From the NCBI RefSeq assembly GCF_000426445.1, contig NZ_AUFJ01000009.1, positions 372,001 through 436,000 on the forward strand: a DNA stretch of 64,000 nt, given 5' to 3'. Positions 1 to 8,824 of this stretch are shown piece after piece (the first letter of the stretch is position 1; the number at the start of each line of letters is the position of its first letter). The stretch is from Brevibacterium album DSM 18261. Lineage in GTDB: Bacteria > Actinomycetota > Actinomycetes > Actinomycetales > Brevibacteriaceae. Both the position numbers and the translations under genes were made by a program. The notes under the pieces were generated by a model. It was not told the origin of the DNA. It did no database searches and saw only the letters and a list, made by a program, of their open reading frames with translations.

Positions 1-18
1 GGCGAGCACGTGCTCGCC
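1..18. repeat. 18-bp perfect palindrome at window edge
   Basis: GGCGAGCACGTGCTCGCC is its own reverse complement. It may be the hairpin end of a gene lying left of the window or part of a longer palindrome cut by the edge. Bases 19-85 between it and the cold-shock gene show nothing else. Confidence 0.5.
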
Positions 19-85
19 CTCAGCGGAATCCGGTGCGTGCGGCCCCGCGCCGGTGCGGGAGCCGTGTCCTGGCAGAGACCCCAGG

Positions 86-289
86 TCAGAGAGGCGTGAC
101 CTGCTCCGCCTGGGGGCCCTTCTCACCCTGACCCACCGTGAACTCGACCGTCTGGCCCTCCTCGAGGGAGCGGTATCCGTCCATCTGGATGGCGCTCCAG
201 TGGACGAAGACGTCCTGATCGCCGCTGGCGTCGGTGATGAAACCGTAGCCCTTCTCAGCGTTGAACCACTTGACTGTTCCCTGAGCCAT
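86..289 (-). CDS. cspA: Cold-shock protein, CspA family
   Basis: A 67-residue single cold-shock domain that binds single-stranded nucleic acid and is expected to act as a cytoplasmic RNA chaperone. RNP1 (KGYGFIT, residues 13-19) and RNP2 (DVFVH, 26-30) are intact, as is the N-terminal [11 protein letters not shown] block. The length matches the family exactly, so start and end are secure. The roughly 110 bases between this start and the upstream LytR_C gene leave room for the long 5' leader typical of csp genes. Whether it is cold-induced or constitutive cannot be read from the sequence. Confidence 0.97.
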   Translation of the reverse strand: MAQGTVKWFNAEKGYGFITDASGDQDVFVHWSAIQMDGYRSLEEGQTVEFTVGQGEKGPQAEQVTPL

Positions 290-401
290 AGCTCTGTGCT
301 CCGTTCCGGATACTGCATTTCCGCCGGGCAGCGTTCAACGCTGTACGACTCGATCAGCCTATCCCGCAGCGCGCTGCCCCGAATCGGCGCGCGGACCCGC
401 G

Positions 402-998
402 TTACTCATTCGTTACTGCCGGCGGGCCCTGCTCCGCGATGTCCGAGGCGATGACGGCGGTGATGTCCTGGGGGAACTCCGCGGACTCCTCGATGCTCTC
501 GATCCCCAGCTCCTCCGCCAGCACAGCCGCCTGCGCCTCGTACTCCGGGGCGGAGTAGAAGACCGTGGAGGTGCTGTCCGGTGTGGAGTAGGTGACGACG
601 TCGTCGACGGACCAGCCCTGCGCCGAGGCGGCCTCCCCGAAGGCCGCGCCCGCGCCGTTGACGCCGGAGCCGTTGTAGATGCCCACGGTGACGGTGGTCT
701 TGTCCACCTCCGCGCTCGCTTCGTCCGTCGCCTCCTCGCCGGGCACCTCCGCGTCCTCCTCGCCCCCGGGCTCCGCGGGCTCGCTGGCCGCCGGCGGCTC
801 CGCCACGTTCTCCTCCGGATTGCTGAAGGAGGTGCGAATGATGTTGACGACGGCCACGACCAGGAGGACCGCGATGACCGCGACGACCGCGATGATCACA
901 TAGGCGCCGCGCTGCCCGGGCTCCGCCTCACGCCGGTGCGCGCCTCGGCGGCCGGTCGGTGCGATCCGGTCGAACTCGTCTTCGGGGTAGGTGGGCAC
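402..998 (-). CDS. LytR C-terminal-domain membrane protein
   Basis: A 198-residue protein with a basic cytoplasmic N-terminus, one transmembrane helix (about residues 33-54), an acidic Pro/Glu/Ala linker (60-98) and an extracellular LytR_C domain (about 101-190) opening with VGIYNGSGVNGAGAA. Unlike full LytR-CpsA-Psr ligases it has no phosphotransferase domain, so a cell-envelope accessory role is inferred. The DUF3263 gene lies 9 bases upstream on the same strand, a pairing commonly seen in Actinobacteria, so the two are probably co-transcribed. Confidence 0.88.
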   Translation of the reverse strand: MPTYPEDEFDRIAPTGRRGAHRREAEPGQRGAYVIIAVVAVIAVLLVVAVVNIIRTSFSNPEENVAEPPAASEPAEPGGEEDAEVPGEEATDEASAEVDKTTVTVGIYNGSGVNGAGAAFGEAASAQGWSVDDVVTYSTPDSTSTVFYSAPEYEAQAAVLAEELGIESIEESAEFPQDITAVIASDIAEQGPPAVTNE

Positions 999-1007
999 TG
1001 GGTCTCC

Positions 1008-1298
1008 TCAGCGTGCGACGCGGGCGTGCGAGCGGTTGCGCTGCCGTCCGTCCCGGATGCGGCGCAGGCGCTTGATCAGGACGGGGTCGTGGGCATAGGC
1101 GGCCGGATCGTCCAGGAGCGCGGCGAGCCGCTGGAAATAGGCTCCCGCGGACATGTCGAAGCGCTCGCGGATCGCGTGGTCCTTGGCACCGCCGTAGGTG
1201 AACCACGTCCGCTCGAACTCCAGGATCTCCCGGTCGCGGTCGCTCAGTCCGGCCGTGCCGTCCTGCGACTCCGCGGAGTCCTTCCTCTCCTCAGCCAT
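1008..1298 (-). CDS. DUF3263 family protein
   Basis: A 96-residue basic protein with the family core DREILEFERTWFTYGGAKDH followed by a helix-turn-helix-like segment (IRERFDMSAGAYFQRLAALLDDP) and a strongly basic tail. The ATG at 1298 was chosen because GGAGGCG lies just upstream (1301-1307); the longer open frame has no better start. It directly precedes the LytR_C gene. The family is small, actinobacterial and of unknown function; the composition suggests a nucleic-acid-binding protein, but that is inference. Confidence 0.9.
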   Translation of the reverse strand: MAEERKDSAESQDGTAGLSDRDREILEFERTWFTYGGAKDHAIRERFDMSAGAYFQRLAALLDDPAAYAHDPVLIKRLRRIRDGRQRNRSHARVAR

Positions 1299-1371
1299 AC
1301 CGCCTCCTTCGAGGGCCGAGTCTACCTGTGCACCGCCTGCGCGTCCGCTCGTTCCGGCACGTGCCTCGCGC

Positions 1372-2637
1372 TCAGACCGCGAGCAGCGCTCCCGCGAGGA
1401 GGCCCGCTGCCGCGACGAGGCCCGCGATCGCCGAGGCCGCCCGCCAGGACAGCGCTCTCCCCACCATGATGAGGGAGGGGAGGCTGACCGCGCTGAGGCA
1501 CATGAGCGCCGCCCCGGTCGGCCAGGGTCCGGCGCCCGCGGCCGCCAGCGCGAGGAGCACGGGGATCTCGCCGCCCGTGGGGATGACGAGGAGCACGCCG
1601 AGCAGGACGAAGGCGAGGACGGCCAGGACGGTCCACTGCGCGTCCGCGATCGACCACTGCCCCAGATGGGCGACGGCGCCCACCGCGAAGACGAGGATGA
1701 GGTACTCGGGGACCAGCGTGAGCGAGAATCGCGCCAGCTCCCGGCCGAAGCGGGCGAGCGGACCGCGGACCCTCCCCTCGGCTGCCGCGCCTGCGCCCGA
1801 GGCCGAGCCCTCCGCCGAGGCCGGTGCGGGGTCGGCCCTCGAGGCCGCGCCTGCCCCCACGGCAGGCGCCTCGGCCGCCGGGAGGGAGCCCGGCGAGGGC
1901 GGCAGGAAGGGAGCTGACTCCCCTTCCGGAGCAGCCGCACGGTCCGCACGCGCCGGGAGCGTCACCGCAGCCGGTGCTGGAACCGGGGCCGCCGCCGGTG
2001 CTGGGGCCGCCGCCCTGTCGGCCAGGATCCCGGCGATGCATGCACCGCCGGCCACGAGCGCGATGCCGACGACGAGGCGCGCCAGCGACCACTCCGCGGG
2101 TCCGACGAGGAGCAGGAAGACGATGACGGCCGGATTGAGCACCGGGTTCGCCAGCCAGAACGCGGTCGCCGCGGCCGCGGAGGCACCCGCCCGCCTGAGG
2201 CCCACCACCACGGGGGCCGTGCAGCATGTGCACATCATGGTGGGCAGGCCGAGGATCGCGGCCCTCAGCGGCTCCCGGCCGCGCCGATGCCGCCCCCGCC
2301 CCCGCAGGAGCGCCGCCATCCGGTCCGAGCCCACGAACGCCTGGACGGCCGCGGCGAGGACGAGGGCGACGAGGAGCGCCTTCCACACGGAGGCCGTGTA
2401 CGCGACGGTGAACTCCCAGCCCGCGCTCCACCACGACTCCGACCGCACCGCCGTCTCGATGAGCGGTGCGGCCGTCCAGCCCTCGCCGCCGAGCAGGCCG
2501 GCCGTCCTCTCCGTGTACGGCCACCACTTCGCCCACACGAGTCCCGCGATCGCAAGGCCCACGGCCAGAGCGGCGAAGCCGAGCGCGGGCAGGGCCCGGG
2601 AGCGCGGAGCACGGGAGGCGAGAGCCTGGGCGGTCAT
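1372..2637 (-). CDS. DUF318/ArsP-type membrane permease
   Basis: A 421-residue integral membrane protein of the COG0701 permease family, which includes ArsP, an exporter of trivalent organoarsenicals. The diagnostic loop LPTMMCTCCTAPVVVG (131-146) carries Cys136, Cys138 and Cys139, followed by the FWLANPVLNPA helix. About four helices lie on each side of a long Pro/Ala/Gly-rich linker (about 208-290), which is unusually long. A second LGLPTMM-like half is not obvious. The substrate is unknown; no ArsR regulator or ars gene is nearby, so arsenic transport should not be assumed. The ATG is 6 nt behind a TAGGCT -10 box and has no SD, consistent with a leaderless mRNA. Confidence 0.85.
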   Translation of the reverse strand: MTAQALASRAPRSRALPALGFAALAVGLAIAGLVWAKWWPYTERTAGLLGGEGWTAAPLIETAVRSESWWSAGWEFTVAYTASVWKALLVALVLAAAVQAFVGSDRMAALLRGRGRHRRGREPLRAAILGLPTMMCTCCTAPVVVGLRRAGASAAAATAFWLANPVLNPAVIVFLLLVGPAEWSLARLVVGIALVAGGACIAGILADRAAAPAPAAAPVPAPAAVTLPARADRAAAPEGESAPFLPPSPGSLPAAEAPAVGAGAASRADPAPASAEGSASGAGAAAEGRVRGPLARFGRELARFSLTLVPEYLILVFAVGAVAHLGQWSIADAQWTVLAVLAFVLLGVLLVIPTGGEIPVLLALAAAGAGPWPTGAALMCLSAVSLPSLIMVGRALSWRAASAIAGLVAAAGLLAGALLAV

Positions 2638-2643
2638 GGCACG

Positions 2644-2649
2644 AGCCTA
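2644..2649 (-). promoter_or_regulatory. Leaderless -10 box (permease)
   Basis: TAGGCT on the minus strand ends 6 nt before the ATG at 2637; no SD is present. Confidence 0.55.
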
Positions 2650-2710
2650 TGCCGCGTCCACCACGGGCAGCACACCGCCCCCTCAGCCCGGCAGCAGTGC
2701 GCACATGAAA

Positions 2711-2749
2711 CCGCCCCACCATCCCTGACCTGCGGGGATGGTGGGGCGG
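2711..2749 (-). terminator. Hairpin terminator after aldehyde dehydrogenase
   Basis: 15-bp perfect arms (CCGCCCCACCATCCC and its complement) around a 9-nt loop, starting 10 bases after the aldehyde dehydrogenase stop. No T-run follows. Confidence 0.8.
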
Positions 2750-2758
2750 CAGACTCGA

Positions 2759-4225
2759 TCAGCCGAGCTTGACGTTGATCTGCTTGATCTGTGTGAAGCC
2801 CTCGAGCATGCCCTCGAGCGAGGCCTCCCGGCCGAGGCCGGACTGCTTGTACCCACCGTACGACTGACCGGCCACCTGGCCGCCGCCCTGGTTGACCTGG
2901 ACCCAGCCGGACTCGATCCGGTTGGCGGTCGTGAGCGCCGCATCGAGGTCCTTGGAGAACACGAATGCCGCGAGGCCGTACTCGTTGTCGTTGGCCATCT
3001 CGACGACCTCGTCCGCATCGCTCCACGGGATGACGGAGAGCACGGGACCGAAGATCTCCTCCTTGGAGGTCTGCCAGTCGTTGCTCGCCCGCGAGAAGAT
3101 GATGGGCGCGTGGTAGAAGCCGGGCTCGCCCGCCTCGAGCGTCTTCCGGCCGTCGTAGGCGATCTCCACGCCCTCCATCGACTCGCCGATCTCGATGTAG
3201 TTCTGGATGGTGTTCCACTGCTTGGCGGAGTTCACCGCACCGATGTCGCTGGCCTCGTCGCGCGGGTCGCCCACCTTCATCGCCGCGACGCGCTCGACCA
3301 CCTTGGCGAGGAACGAATCGTAGATGTCCTCGTGGATGAACAGCCGCGAACCCGAGGTGCAGGACTGCCCCTGCCTGGCGAAGCGGGTCGTGAGGACCAC
3401 CTGGTCTGCGACGGCGTCCGTGTCCGAGTCCGGGAACACGATCGTCGGCGACTTGCCGCCGAGCTCCATCGAGGAGTGCGCCAGCCGCCTGCCCGCGATC
3501 TCCGCGATGTGGCGGCCCACTCCGGTGGAGCCGGTGAACGAGACCTTGTCGACGCCGGGGTGCACAGCCAGGCGCTCGCCGATCACGGAGCCCTTGCCGG
3601 TGACGATGTTGAGCACGCCCGCCGGGAAGACGTCCGCGATGATGCGGCCCATCTCCAGGATGGTGAGCGGGGCGTCCTCGGCGCACTTGAGGACGAGGGT
3701 GTTGCCCGCGGCGAGTGCGGCCGGGGTCTTGAACGCCGCGATCATGAGCGGCGAGTTCCAGGGCAGGATGCCCGCGACCACGCCGAGGGGCTCGCGCCGG
3801 GTGTACTGCAGCTGCTCGTCCCCGGCCGGGAGGGTCACGCCCTTGACCTCACCGGCGACGCCGCCCATGTAGCGGAAGATGTCCACGAGGGTCTGGGCCT
3901 CCGGCCGCGCCTGCGTGCGCAGCGCGTTGCCGGTGTCGAGCGCCGTGAGCTGCGCGAGGTCCTCCATCTTCGCCTCGAGCGCGTCCGCGGCCCTGAGCAG
4001 GAGCTTCTGGCGCTCCTTGAAGTGCAGGCCCGCCCAGGCGGGGAACGCCGCGCGTGCGGCCTCCACTGCGCGGTCGGCGTCCGCCTCCTTGCCCTGGGGC
4101 ACGGTCGCGATGACGACATTGCGGTCGATGGGGGTGATGACGTCAGCGGTGGAGCCGTCAAGCGCATCGACCCACTCGCCGCCGATCAGCATCGGCCAGT
4201 GCTTCTTCTCCGGGAATCCTGTCAT
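2759..4225 (-). CDS. NAD(P)-dependent aldehyde dehydrogenase
   Basis: A 488-residue cytoplasmic enzyme of the ALDH superfamily, oxidising an aldehyde to a carboxylate. Visible landmarks: PWN (Asn157), cofactor-binding FTGSTGVG (230-237), general base Glu254 in MELGGKSP and catalytic Cys289 in QGQSCTSGSR. The open frame continues upstream, but the ATG at 4225 has a GGAGG SD immediately before it and gives the normal N-terminus, so the extra 140 codons are not part of the gene. The substrate cannot be named; the sequence resembles betaine/phenylacetaldehyde-type ALDHs. It stands alone, between a terminator and a 316-base intergenic region. Confidence 0.93.
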   Translation of the reverse strand: MTGFPEKKHWPMLIGGEWVDALDGSTADVITPIDRNVVIATVPQGKEADADRAVEAARAAFPAWAGLHFKERQKLLLRAADALEAKMEDLAQLTALDTGNALRTQARPEAQTLVDIFRYMGGVAGEVKGVTLPAGDEQLQYTRREPLGVVAGILPWNSPLMIAAFKTPAALAAGNTLVLKCAEDAPLTILEMGRIIADVFPAGVLNIVTGKGSVIGERLAVHPGVDKVSFTGSTGVGRHIAEIAGRRLAHSSMELGGKSPTIVFPDSDTDAVADQVVLTTRFARQGQSCTSGSRLFIHEDIYDSFLAKVVERVAAMKVGDPRDEASDIGAVNSAKQWNTIQNYIEIGESMEGVEIAYDGRKTLEAGEPGFYHAPIIFSRASNDWQTSKEEIFGPVLSVIPWSDADEVVEMANDNEYGLAAFVFSKDLDAALTTANRIESGWVQVNQGGGQVAGQSYGGYKQSGLGREASLEGMLEGFTQIKQINVKLG

Positions 4226-4541
4226 TGTGCCTCCTTCGTACGTCGGCGCCTCCGCACCGCGTGAGCGGCACCGCTGCCGGCCTCCGCCCCGAGGGCGCAC
4301 GGCGTGAGCGCGGTGTTCGTCACTGAACTGCCTTCCGAGCATAGCCATCCGTACGCAGTGCGCGCATCGCCGTCTCCCGCACGGAGCGCACCGGACGAGA
4401 GCGATGCCCGCACACCCGCTGTGCGCGTGCGCGCGGCCGTCCCCGTGGGAGCGATCCCCGCGGCAGGTGCCCCGCAGGCGCAGCCGGTGCCCCGCCGGTG
4501 CGGGGCGGCGTCCGGAGCCCGGCGCCCGTATGCTGGCATCC
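4226..4541. promoter_or_regulatory. Divergent intergenic region, ALDH and ung promoters
   Basis: No gene is seen in these 316 bases. A minus-strand TATGCT at 4338-4343 is a plausible -10 for the aldehyde dehydrogenase, leaving a leader of about 105 nt. The ung promoter lies at the right end. Confidence 0.4.
4529..4534 (+). promoter_or_regulatory. Leaderless -10 box (ung)
   Basis: TATGCT ends 7 nt before the ATG at 4542. It overlaps the alternative ATG at 4530 and so argues for the 4542 start. Confidence 0.55.
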
Positions 4542-5219
4542 ATGTCCGCAGAACCGCTCGAGACGATCATGGCCGAGGACTGGGCACAGGCGCTCGCCCC
4601 CGTGGAGCCCGTCATCCGCACGATGGGCGCCTTCCTCCGCGAGGAGAACACCGCGGGCAGGGGCTATCTGCCGCCCGGGGACCGCATCTTCGCCGCCTTC
4701 GAGAACCCCCTGGCCGAGGTGAAGGTCCTCGTGGTCGGCCAGGACCCCTACCCCACCCCGGGCCACCCCATCGGGCTCTCCTTCTCCGTGGCGCCGGACG
4801 TCCGTCCCCTGCCGCGCTCGCTCACGAACATCTACCGGGAGCTCGCCGAGGACCTTGGTATCCCGCCCGCGCAGACCGGCGATCTCCGCCCCTGGGCGCG
4901 GCAGGGGGTCATGCTCCTGAACAGGTGCCTCACCGTGATGCCCGGCAAGCCCGCTTCGCATCGCGGCCGGGGCTGGGAGCAGGTCACGGACCGGGCGATC
5001 GAGGCCCTCGTCGAGCGCGAGCAGCCGCTCGTCGCGATTCTCTGGGGGCGGGACGCACAGTCGCTGCGGCCGCGGCTGCGGGGTGTGCCCACCGTCGAGT
5101 CCGCGCATCCCTCGCCGCTGTCGGCCTCCCGCGGGTTCTTCGGCTCGCGCCCCTTCTCCCGCACGAACGCCCTGCTGGAGGAGATGGGCGCAGCGCCTGT
5201 GGACTGGCGCCTGGAGTGA
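4542..5219 (+). CDS. ung: Uracil-DNA glycosylase, family 1
   Basis: A 225-residue base-excision-repair enzyme that removes uracil from DNA. Catalytic Asp68 sits in [12 protein letters not shown], the uracil-binding Asn127 in MLLNRCLT, and the DNA-intercalation loop is [19 protein letters not shown] with His189. Pro instead of His after GQDPY is usual in actinobacterial homologues. An open frame extends 46 codons further upstream, but [14 protein letters not shown] fits the family N-terminus and sits 7 nt behind a -10 box. Single-gene unit, convergent with thrE. Confidence 0.97.
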   Translation: MSAEPLETIMAEDWAQALAPVEPVIRTMGAFLREENTAGRGYLPPGDRIFAAFENPLAEVKVLVVGQDPYPTPGHPIGLSFSVAPDVRPLPRSLTNIYRELAEDLGIPPAQTGDLRPWARQGVMLLNRCLTVMPGKPASHRGRGWEQVTDRAIEALVEREQPLVAILWGRDAQSLRPRLRGVPTVESAHPSPLSASRGFFGSRPFSRTNALLEEMGAAPVDWRLE

Positions 5220-5358
5220 GCCTCCGGCGCGGGTCGGCAGCCGCCCGCACGGCGGAGGCCGGCAGCCGCTGCCGAGGCGGGCACCCGCTCGCACCCTGCT
5301 TCAGCCGGCAGTCCGCGCCTCATGCCCCGTCCCCGCGCTCAGCGAGCGGGTTCCCGGC

Positions 5359-7281
5359 TCATGAATCCGCCTCGGCGGCGCTCTTCCCACGCCTGCGCAT
5401 GAACCGCCGCCCCGCCTTCCCGTAGGGCAGGGCGGTGGCGAGGAAGCCGCCGAACACGCCGCCGACCGCGAGCGCGGCATTCGTCGCGACCGCCGTGAAC
5501 AGCGCGGAGAGCCCGTCGGAGAGGTTGACCCCCTCCGCCGGCTGGACGATCGTGTACGCGGCGGTGAAGATCGAGAGTCCCGACAGGATCGGGTAGATCC
5601 CCGGGATGAGGATGACCGAGGGCGGCGCGCCCAGCCGCAGCGCCGTGGGGCGTGCGAGGAGGCCGACGACGGTGGAGGCGAGGAAGCTCGTCAGCATGCC
5701 GTGGAGGCCCGCCACCAGGCACAGGACCATGACGACGAAGCCCGCGAGGCCGATGAGGCTGGTGGGCAGCAGCAGGCGCTTCGAGGCCTGCATGCCGATC
5801 GCTCCCCCGGCGGCCACCAGCAGGGCGGCGAACAGCGAGACGAGTGTCGTGAGGAACTGCGTGCCCGTGCTCGGCAGCGTCACCTCGATGGTGCGCAGCC
5901 CCACCGCATCGCCCACCGTGATGCCTGCGGCGATGCCGGTGACGATGGCGGTGAAGGACAGCCCCACCTGGATGACCCTGCCCGAGGCGGTGAGCGGGAA
6001 GTCCGTGAGCGCGTCCTGCACGGCGGAGACCAGCCCCATGGTGGGCAGGAGCAGCACGATGCCGGAGGCCACGAGGAACTGCGGCGTGGAGATGAGGTGG
6101 AGGGTGTTCGCGAGCATCGCGATGACCGTGATCGCCATCGCCTGGAAGACGACGATGAAGAAATAGGGCATGCGGGTCCGCCCCAGCAGCGTCCCGAACC
6201 GCATGTTCGCGAGCGTGATGACGAAGCCCAGCAGGGAGGACACCCAGGAACCGCCCACGAGGTTCACGAAGCCGGCCACGAGCGCGCCCCAGGCCACGGA
6301 CACGAGCCATTCGGGGTACGGCCGCTTCTGCCGGCGGATCGCGTCGAGGCGGTCGCGGGCCTCCTGGTAGTCGAGCTTCCCGTCCACGAGCTCGGTCACG
6401 AGCGCGTGGACGGCGGAGAGCTTCGCGAAGTGCAGGGACTCCTCGCGGTTGACCCGCATGACGGTGAGCATGCGCCCCTCGGGGTCCATGTAGTGCACGG
6501 TGAGCGAATTGGAGGTGAGGTCGACCTCCGCCGTGGACAGGCCCAGGGAGGTGCACACGGCGATGACGGACACCTGGACGTCCTGTGTGGACGAGCCGGC
6601 GCGCATCATGATCGCGCCCATGTCGACGGCGAGGTCGAGGATCCGTCGGGCCTCGTCCTCGTTCTTCGCGGCCGCCTCCACGGGCGCGGAATAGGGCGTG
6701 CCGCGCAGCACCGCGACGATCGGGATGGGATTGGTGCTGGGCTGCGAGTCGTCGACGATCTTCGTCACCGCGCGGCGGGCGATCCGCTGCGCGGCCCGGG
6801 CGGGATTGACGCTGGGACGCTGACCCGAGGTGCGGCCCAGCAGGCTCCGCACCTGCGAACGCCGTGCCGACCCTCCGGTGCCGACCCCGCCCACCGGTGC
6901 AGTGCGTGCATCGCCCGTCGGCGGAGTGGGGCGGCCGCCGGTCGGGGCGGTTCCGGCCTCGCTGTCCGGCACAGAGCCGCGGACTGAGTCGGGAGCGGTG
7001 CGGGCGGCACCCGTGGGTGCTGTGCCGGCCTCGCGGCCCCGACCGGCCTCACGGTCACTGCCGGCCTCCCCGCGCACCCTCGCCGCCGAGGCGCCCGTGG
7101 GCGCCGTGCCGGCCTCACCGGCGGAGCGGCCCGCACCACCGGAGCGCGCCTCATTCCCGGAGCGCACCGTCCTCGCCGTGCGCTCGCCCGGGGCACGGCC
7201 GTCTGCGGGCGCGCTTCCGCGGGGTCCGTCGGATGCCGACGGACCCCGCTCATCCTCGGGCGTCCTCGGGGCCTGGGTCAC
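5359..7281 (-). CDS. thrE: ThrE-type threonine/serine exporter with low-complexity N-terminus
   Basis: A 640-residue membrane protein. The N-terminal 190 or so residues are Gly/Ala/Arg/Pro-rich and contain three EAGTAPTG repeats. Then comes the ThrE/DUF1212 domain (ARRILDLAVDMGAIMMRAGSS...), which includes a soluble part and five predicted helices, and a C-terminal ThrE_2/DUF3815 domain with further helices ending in a basic tail. The Corynebacterium ThrE protein exports threonine and serine; export of small neutral amino acids is therefore the likely role. The GTG start at 7281 overlaps the stop of the upstream amidohydrolase (GTGA) and has a GGAGG SD, so translation is coupled. An ATG farther upstream lies inside the amidohydrolase and is not needed. 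Confidence 0.88.
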   Translation of the reverse strand: MTQAPRTPEDERGPSASDGPRGSAPADGRAPGERTARTVRSGNEARSGGAGRSAGEAGTAPTGASAARVRGEAGSDREAGRGREAGTAPTGAARTAPDSVRGSVPDSEAGTAPTGGRPTPPTGDARTAPVGGVGTGGSARRSQVRSLLGRTSGQRPSVNPARAAQRIARRAVTKIVDDSQPSTNPIPIVAVLRGTPYSAPVEAAAKNEDEARRILDLAVDMGAIMMRAGSSTQDVQVSVIAVCTSLGLSTAEVDLTSNSLTVHYMDPEGRMLTVMRVNREESLHFAKLSAVHALVTELVDGKLDYQEARDRLDAIRRQKRPYPEWLVSVAWGALVAGFVNLVGGSWVSSLLGFVITLANMRFGTLLGRTRMPYFFIVVFQAMAITVIAMLANTLHLISTPQFLVASGIVLLLPTMGLVSAVQDALTDFPLTASGRVIQVGLSFTAIVTGIAAGITVGDAVGLRTIEVTLPSTGTQFLTTLVSLFAALLVAAGGAIGMQASKRLLLPTSLIGLAGFVVMVLCLVAGLHGMLTSFLASTVVGLLARPTALRLGAPPSVILIPGIYPILSGLSIFTAAYTIVQPAEGVNLSDGLSALFTAVATNAALAVGGVFGGFLATALPYGKAGRRFMRRRGKSAAEADS

Positions 7282-8585
7282 CGGCCTCCGACGCCCCTCT
7301 CCGCGGAGCCGGCCGGCTGTGCTGCGCGCGTGGGGCCGAACGGGTCGGCCACCTCGGCCTCCCCGCTCGCGGCGTCCCAGCGGTACACCTCGCGTCCGGA
7401 GACGTAGACGCGCTCCGCACGGGCGTGGACGTCGAGCGGGTCGGCCGACCACACCGCGATGTCGGCATCGCGTCCCGGCGCCAGCGAGCCCACGCGGTCG
7501 TCGAGACCGAGCATCGCAGCCGGGTTGATCGTGAGGGACTCGAGCGCGACGACGGGGTCCAGGCCCTCCTTCACGGCGAGGGTCGCCTCGTGGATGAGGA
7601 AGTTGATGGGGATGACCGGGTGATCGGTGGTGAGGGCGATGCGGACGCCGGCCTCGGCGAGGGCGGCCGGCGTCGCGAGCGTGCGCTCCCGCAGCTCGAC
7701 CTTCGACCGGCTCGTCATGAGCGGGCCCACGATGACGTCGACGCCCTTCTCCGCGAGGAAGTCGGCGAGGAAGTGCCCCTCGGTGCCGTGGTTGACGACG
7801 AGGCGGTAGCCGAACTCCTCGGACAGCCTCACGGCGGTGGCGATGTCATCGGCGCGGTGGCAGTGCTGGTCCCAGATGAGATCCCCGGACAGCACCGAGG
7901 CGAGCGTCTCCTTCCCGAGGTCCCGCGCGAAGGGCTTGCCCTCGACATGGGCGGCCGCGCGCGAGGCCACGTAGTTCTGCGCCTCGACGAAGGCCTCGCG
8001 CAGGACCGCGGCCACGCCCATCCGCACGGACGGCAGGCGGCCCTTCTCGCCGCCCACGCGCTTGGGGTTCTCGCCCAGCGCGGACTTCACCGACACGTTC
8101 TCGCGGATGACCATCTCGTCGACGATCCGGCCCCACGTCTTCACCGCGACGGTCCGGCCGCCGATCGGATTGCCGGAGCCGGGCTTGACGACGGCGGAGG
8201 TGACGCCGCCGCGCAGCGCGTCCCGGAAGCCCAGCTCGCGCGGGTTGATCGCGTCGAGGGCGCGCAGCTTGGAGCCGTCGGCCACCGTCATCTCGTTGGT
8301 GTCGTCGCCGGACCATGCCTCGCCGTCCTCGTGGACGCCGAGATGGCCGTGCGCCTCGACGAGGCCGGGGGTCACCACCCGGCCCTCGCAGCGGACGACC
8401 TCGACGCCGGCGGGGATCTCCACCTCGGAGGCCGGTCCCACCGCCGCGATCCGCCCCTCCCGCACCACGACCACGCCCGCGTCGATGGGTGCCGCCCGTC
8501 TTCCCTCGGCATCCGCGACGGGCAGGACGCGGCCTCCCGCGAAGACGATGTCGCGGACTGCGGGAACGGGAACGGAGCGGTACAC
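7278..8585 (-). CDS. Amidohydrolase, imidazolonepropionase-like
   Basis: A 435-residue metal-dependent amidohydrolase. The N-terminal beta-sandwich is followed by the barrel with the first metal motif EAHGHL (His79, His81), then QHCHRADD (His241, His243), VVNHGTEGH (His266) and the conserved Asp321 in TTDHPV, and finally the composite-domain return (GSLAPGRDADIAVWSADPLD). Such enzymes hydrolyse cyclic or linear amide bonds; the substrate is unknown. A GGAGGT SD precedes the ATG. Its last codon overlaps the start of thrE, which suggests that an amino acid released by hydrolysis may be exported, but this is inference. Confidence 0.88.
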   Translation of the reverse strand: MYRSVPVPAVRDIVFAGGRVLPVADAEGRRAAPIDAGVVVVREGRIAAVGPASEVEIPAGVEVVRCEGRVVTPGLVEAHGHLGVHEDGEAWSGDDTNEMTVADGSKLRALDAINPRELGFRDALRGGVTSAVVKPGSGNPIGGRTVAVKTWGRIVDEMVIRENVSVKSALGENPKRVGGEKGRLPSVRMGVAAVLREAFVEAQNYVASRAAAHVEGKPFARDLGKETLASVLSGDLIWDQHCHRADDIATAVRLSEEFGYRLVVNHGTEGHFLADFLAEKGVDVIVGPLMTSRSKVELRERTLATPAALAEAGVRIALTTDHPVIPINFLIHEATLAVKEGLDPVVALESLTINPAAMLGLDDRVGSLAPGRDADIAVWSADPLDVHARAERVYVSGREVYRWDAASGEAEVADPFGPTRAAQPAGSAERGVGGR

Positions 8586-8679
8586 GGGACCTCCTGAGGG
8601 GCGACGCGGCTGGGACCGGTGCCGTCGCTGATCCGCGGTGCGCAGTGCCCTCGCGCGGTGCGGCGGCGTCTCCCGGACT

Positions 8680-8724
8680 ACGTTACCGCCGGACCTCCGC
8701 TCCCGTGGCAGGTGCCCTTAGGAT
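8680..8724. promoter_or_regulatory. Divergent promoters: amidohydrolase and SGNH hydrolase
   Basis: The 239-base divergent gap holds a minus-strand TAACGT (8680-8685), about 95 nt before the amidohydrolase ATG, and a plus-strand TAGGAT (8719-8724), about 100 nt before the SGNH hydrolase ATG. Both genes have an SD, so ordinary leaders are expected. Nothing else is seen in this gap. Confidence 0.4.
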
Positions 8725-8824
8725 GGCGGGGACGTGGGGGAAGCTCTCACGGTTCCCGCAGGAGGTCTGCGGACCGCGCCGCCCACGCCTCCCGCCCACC
8801 GGATGCCCCAGGAGTGCACACGTC

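Noticed and set aside
1372..2637. Arsenic-resistance permease (arsP)
   Set aside because: Family membership and cysteines fit, but no ars genes or ArsR site lie nearby, so the specific function is not assigned.
4737..4770. GQDPYP instead of GQDPYH in uracil-DNA glycosylase
   Set aside because: Pro at this position, followed by TPGH, is the normal form in actinobacterial Ung proteins, so it is not a sign of altered specificity.
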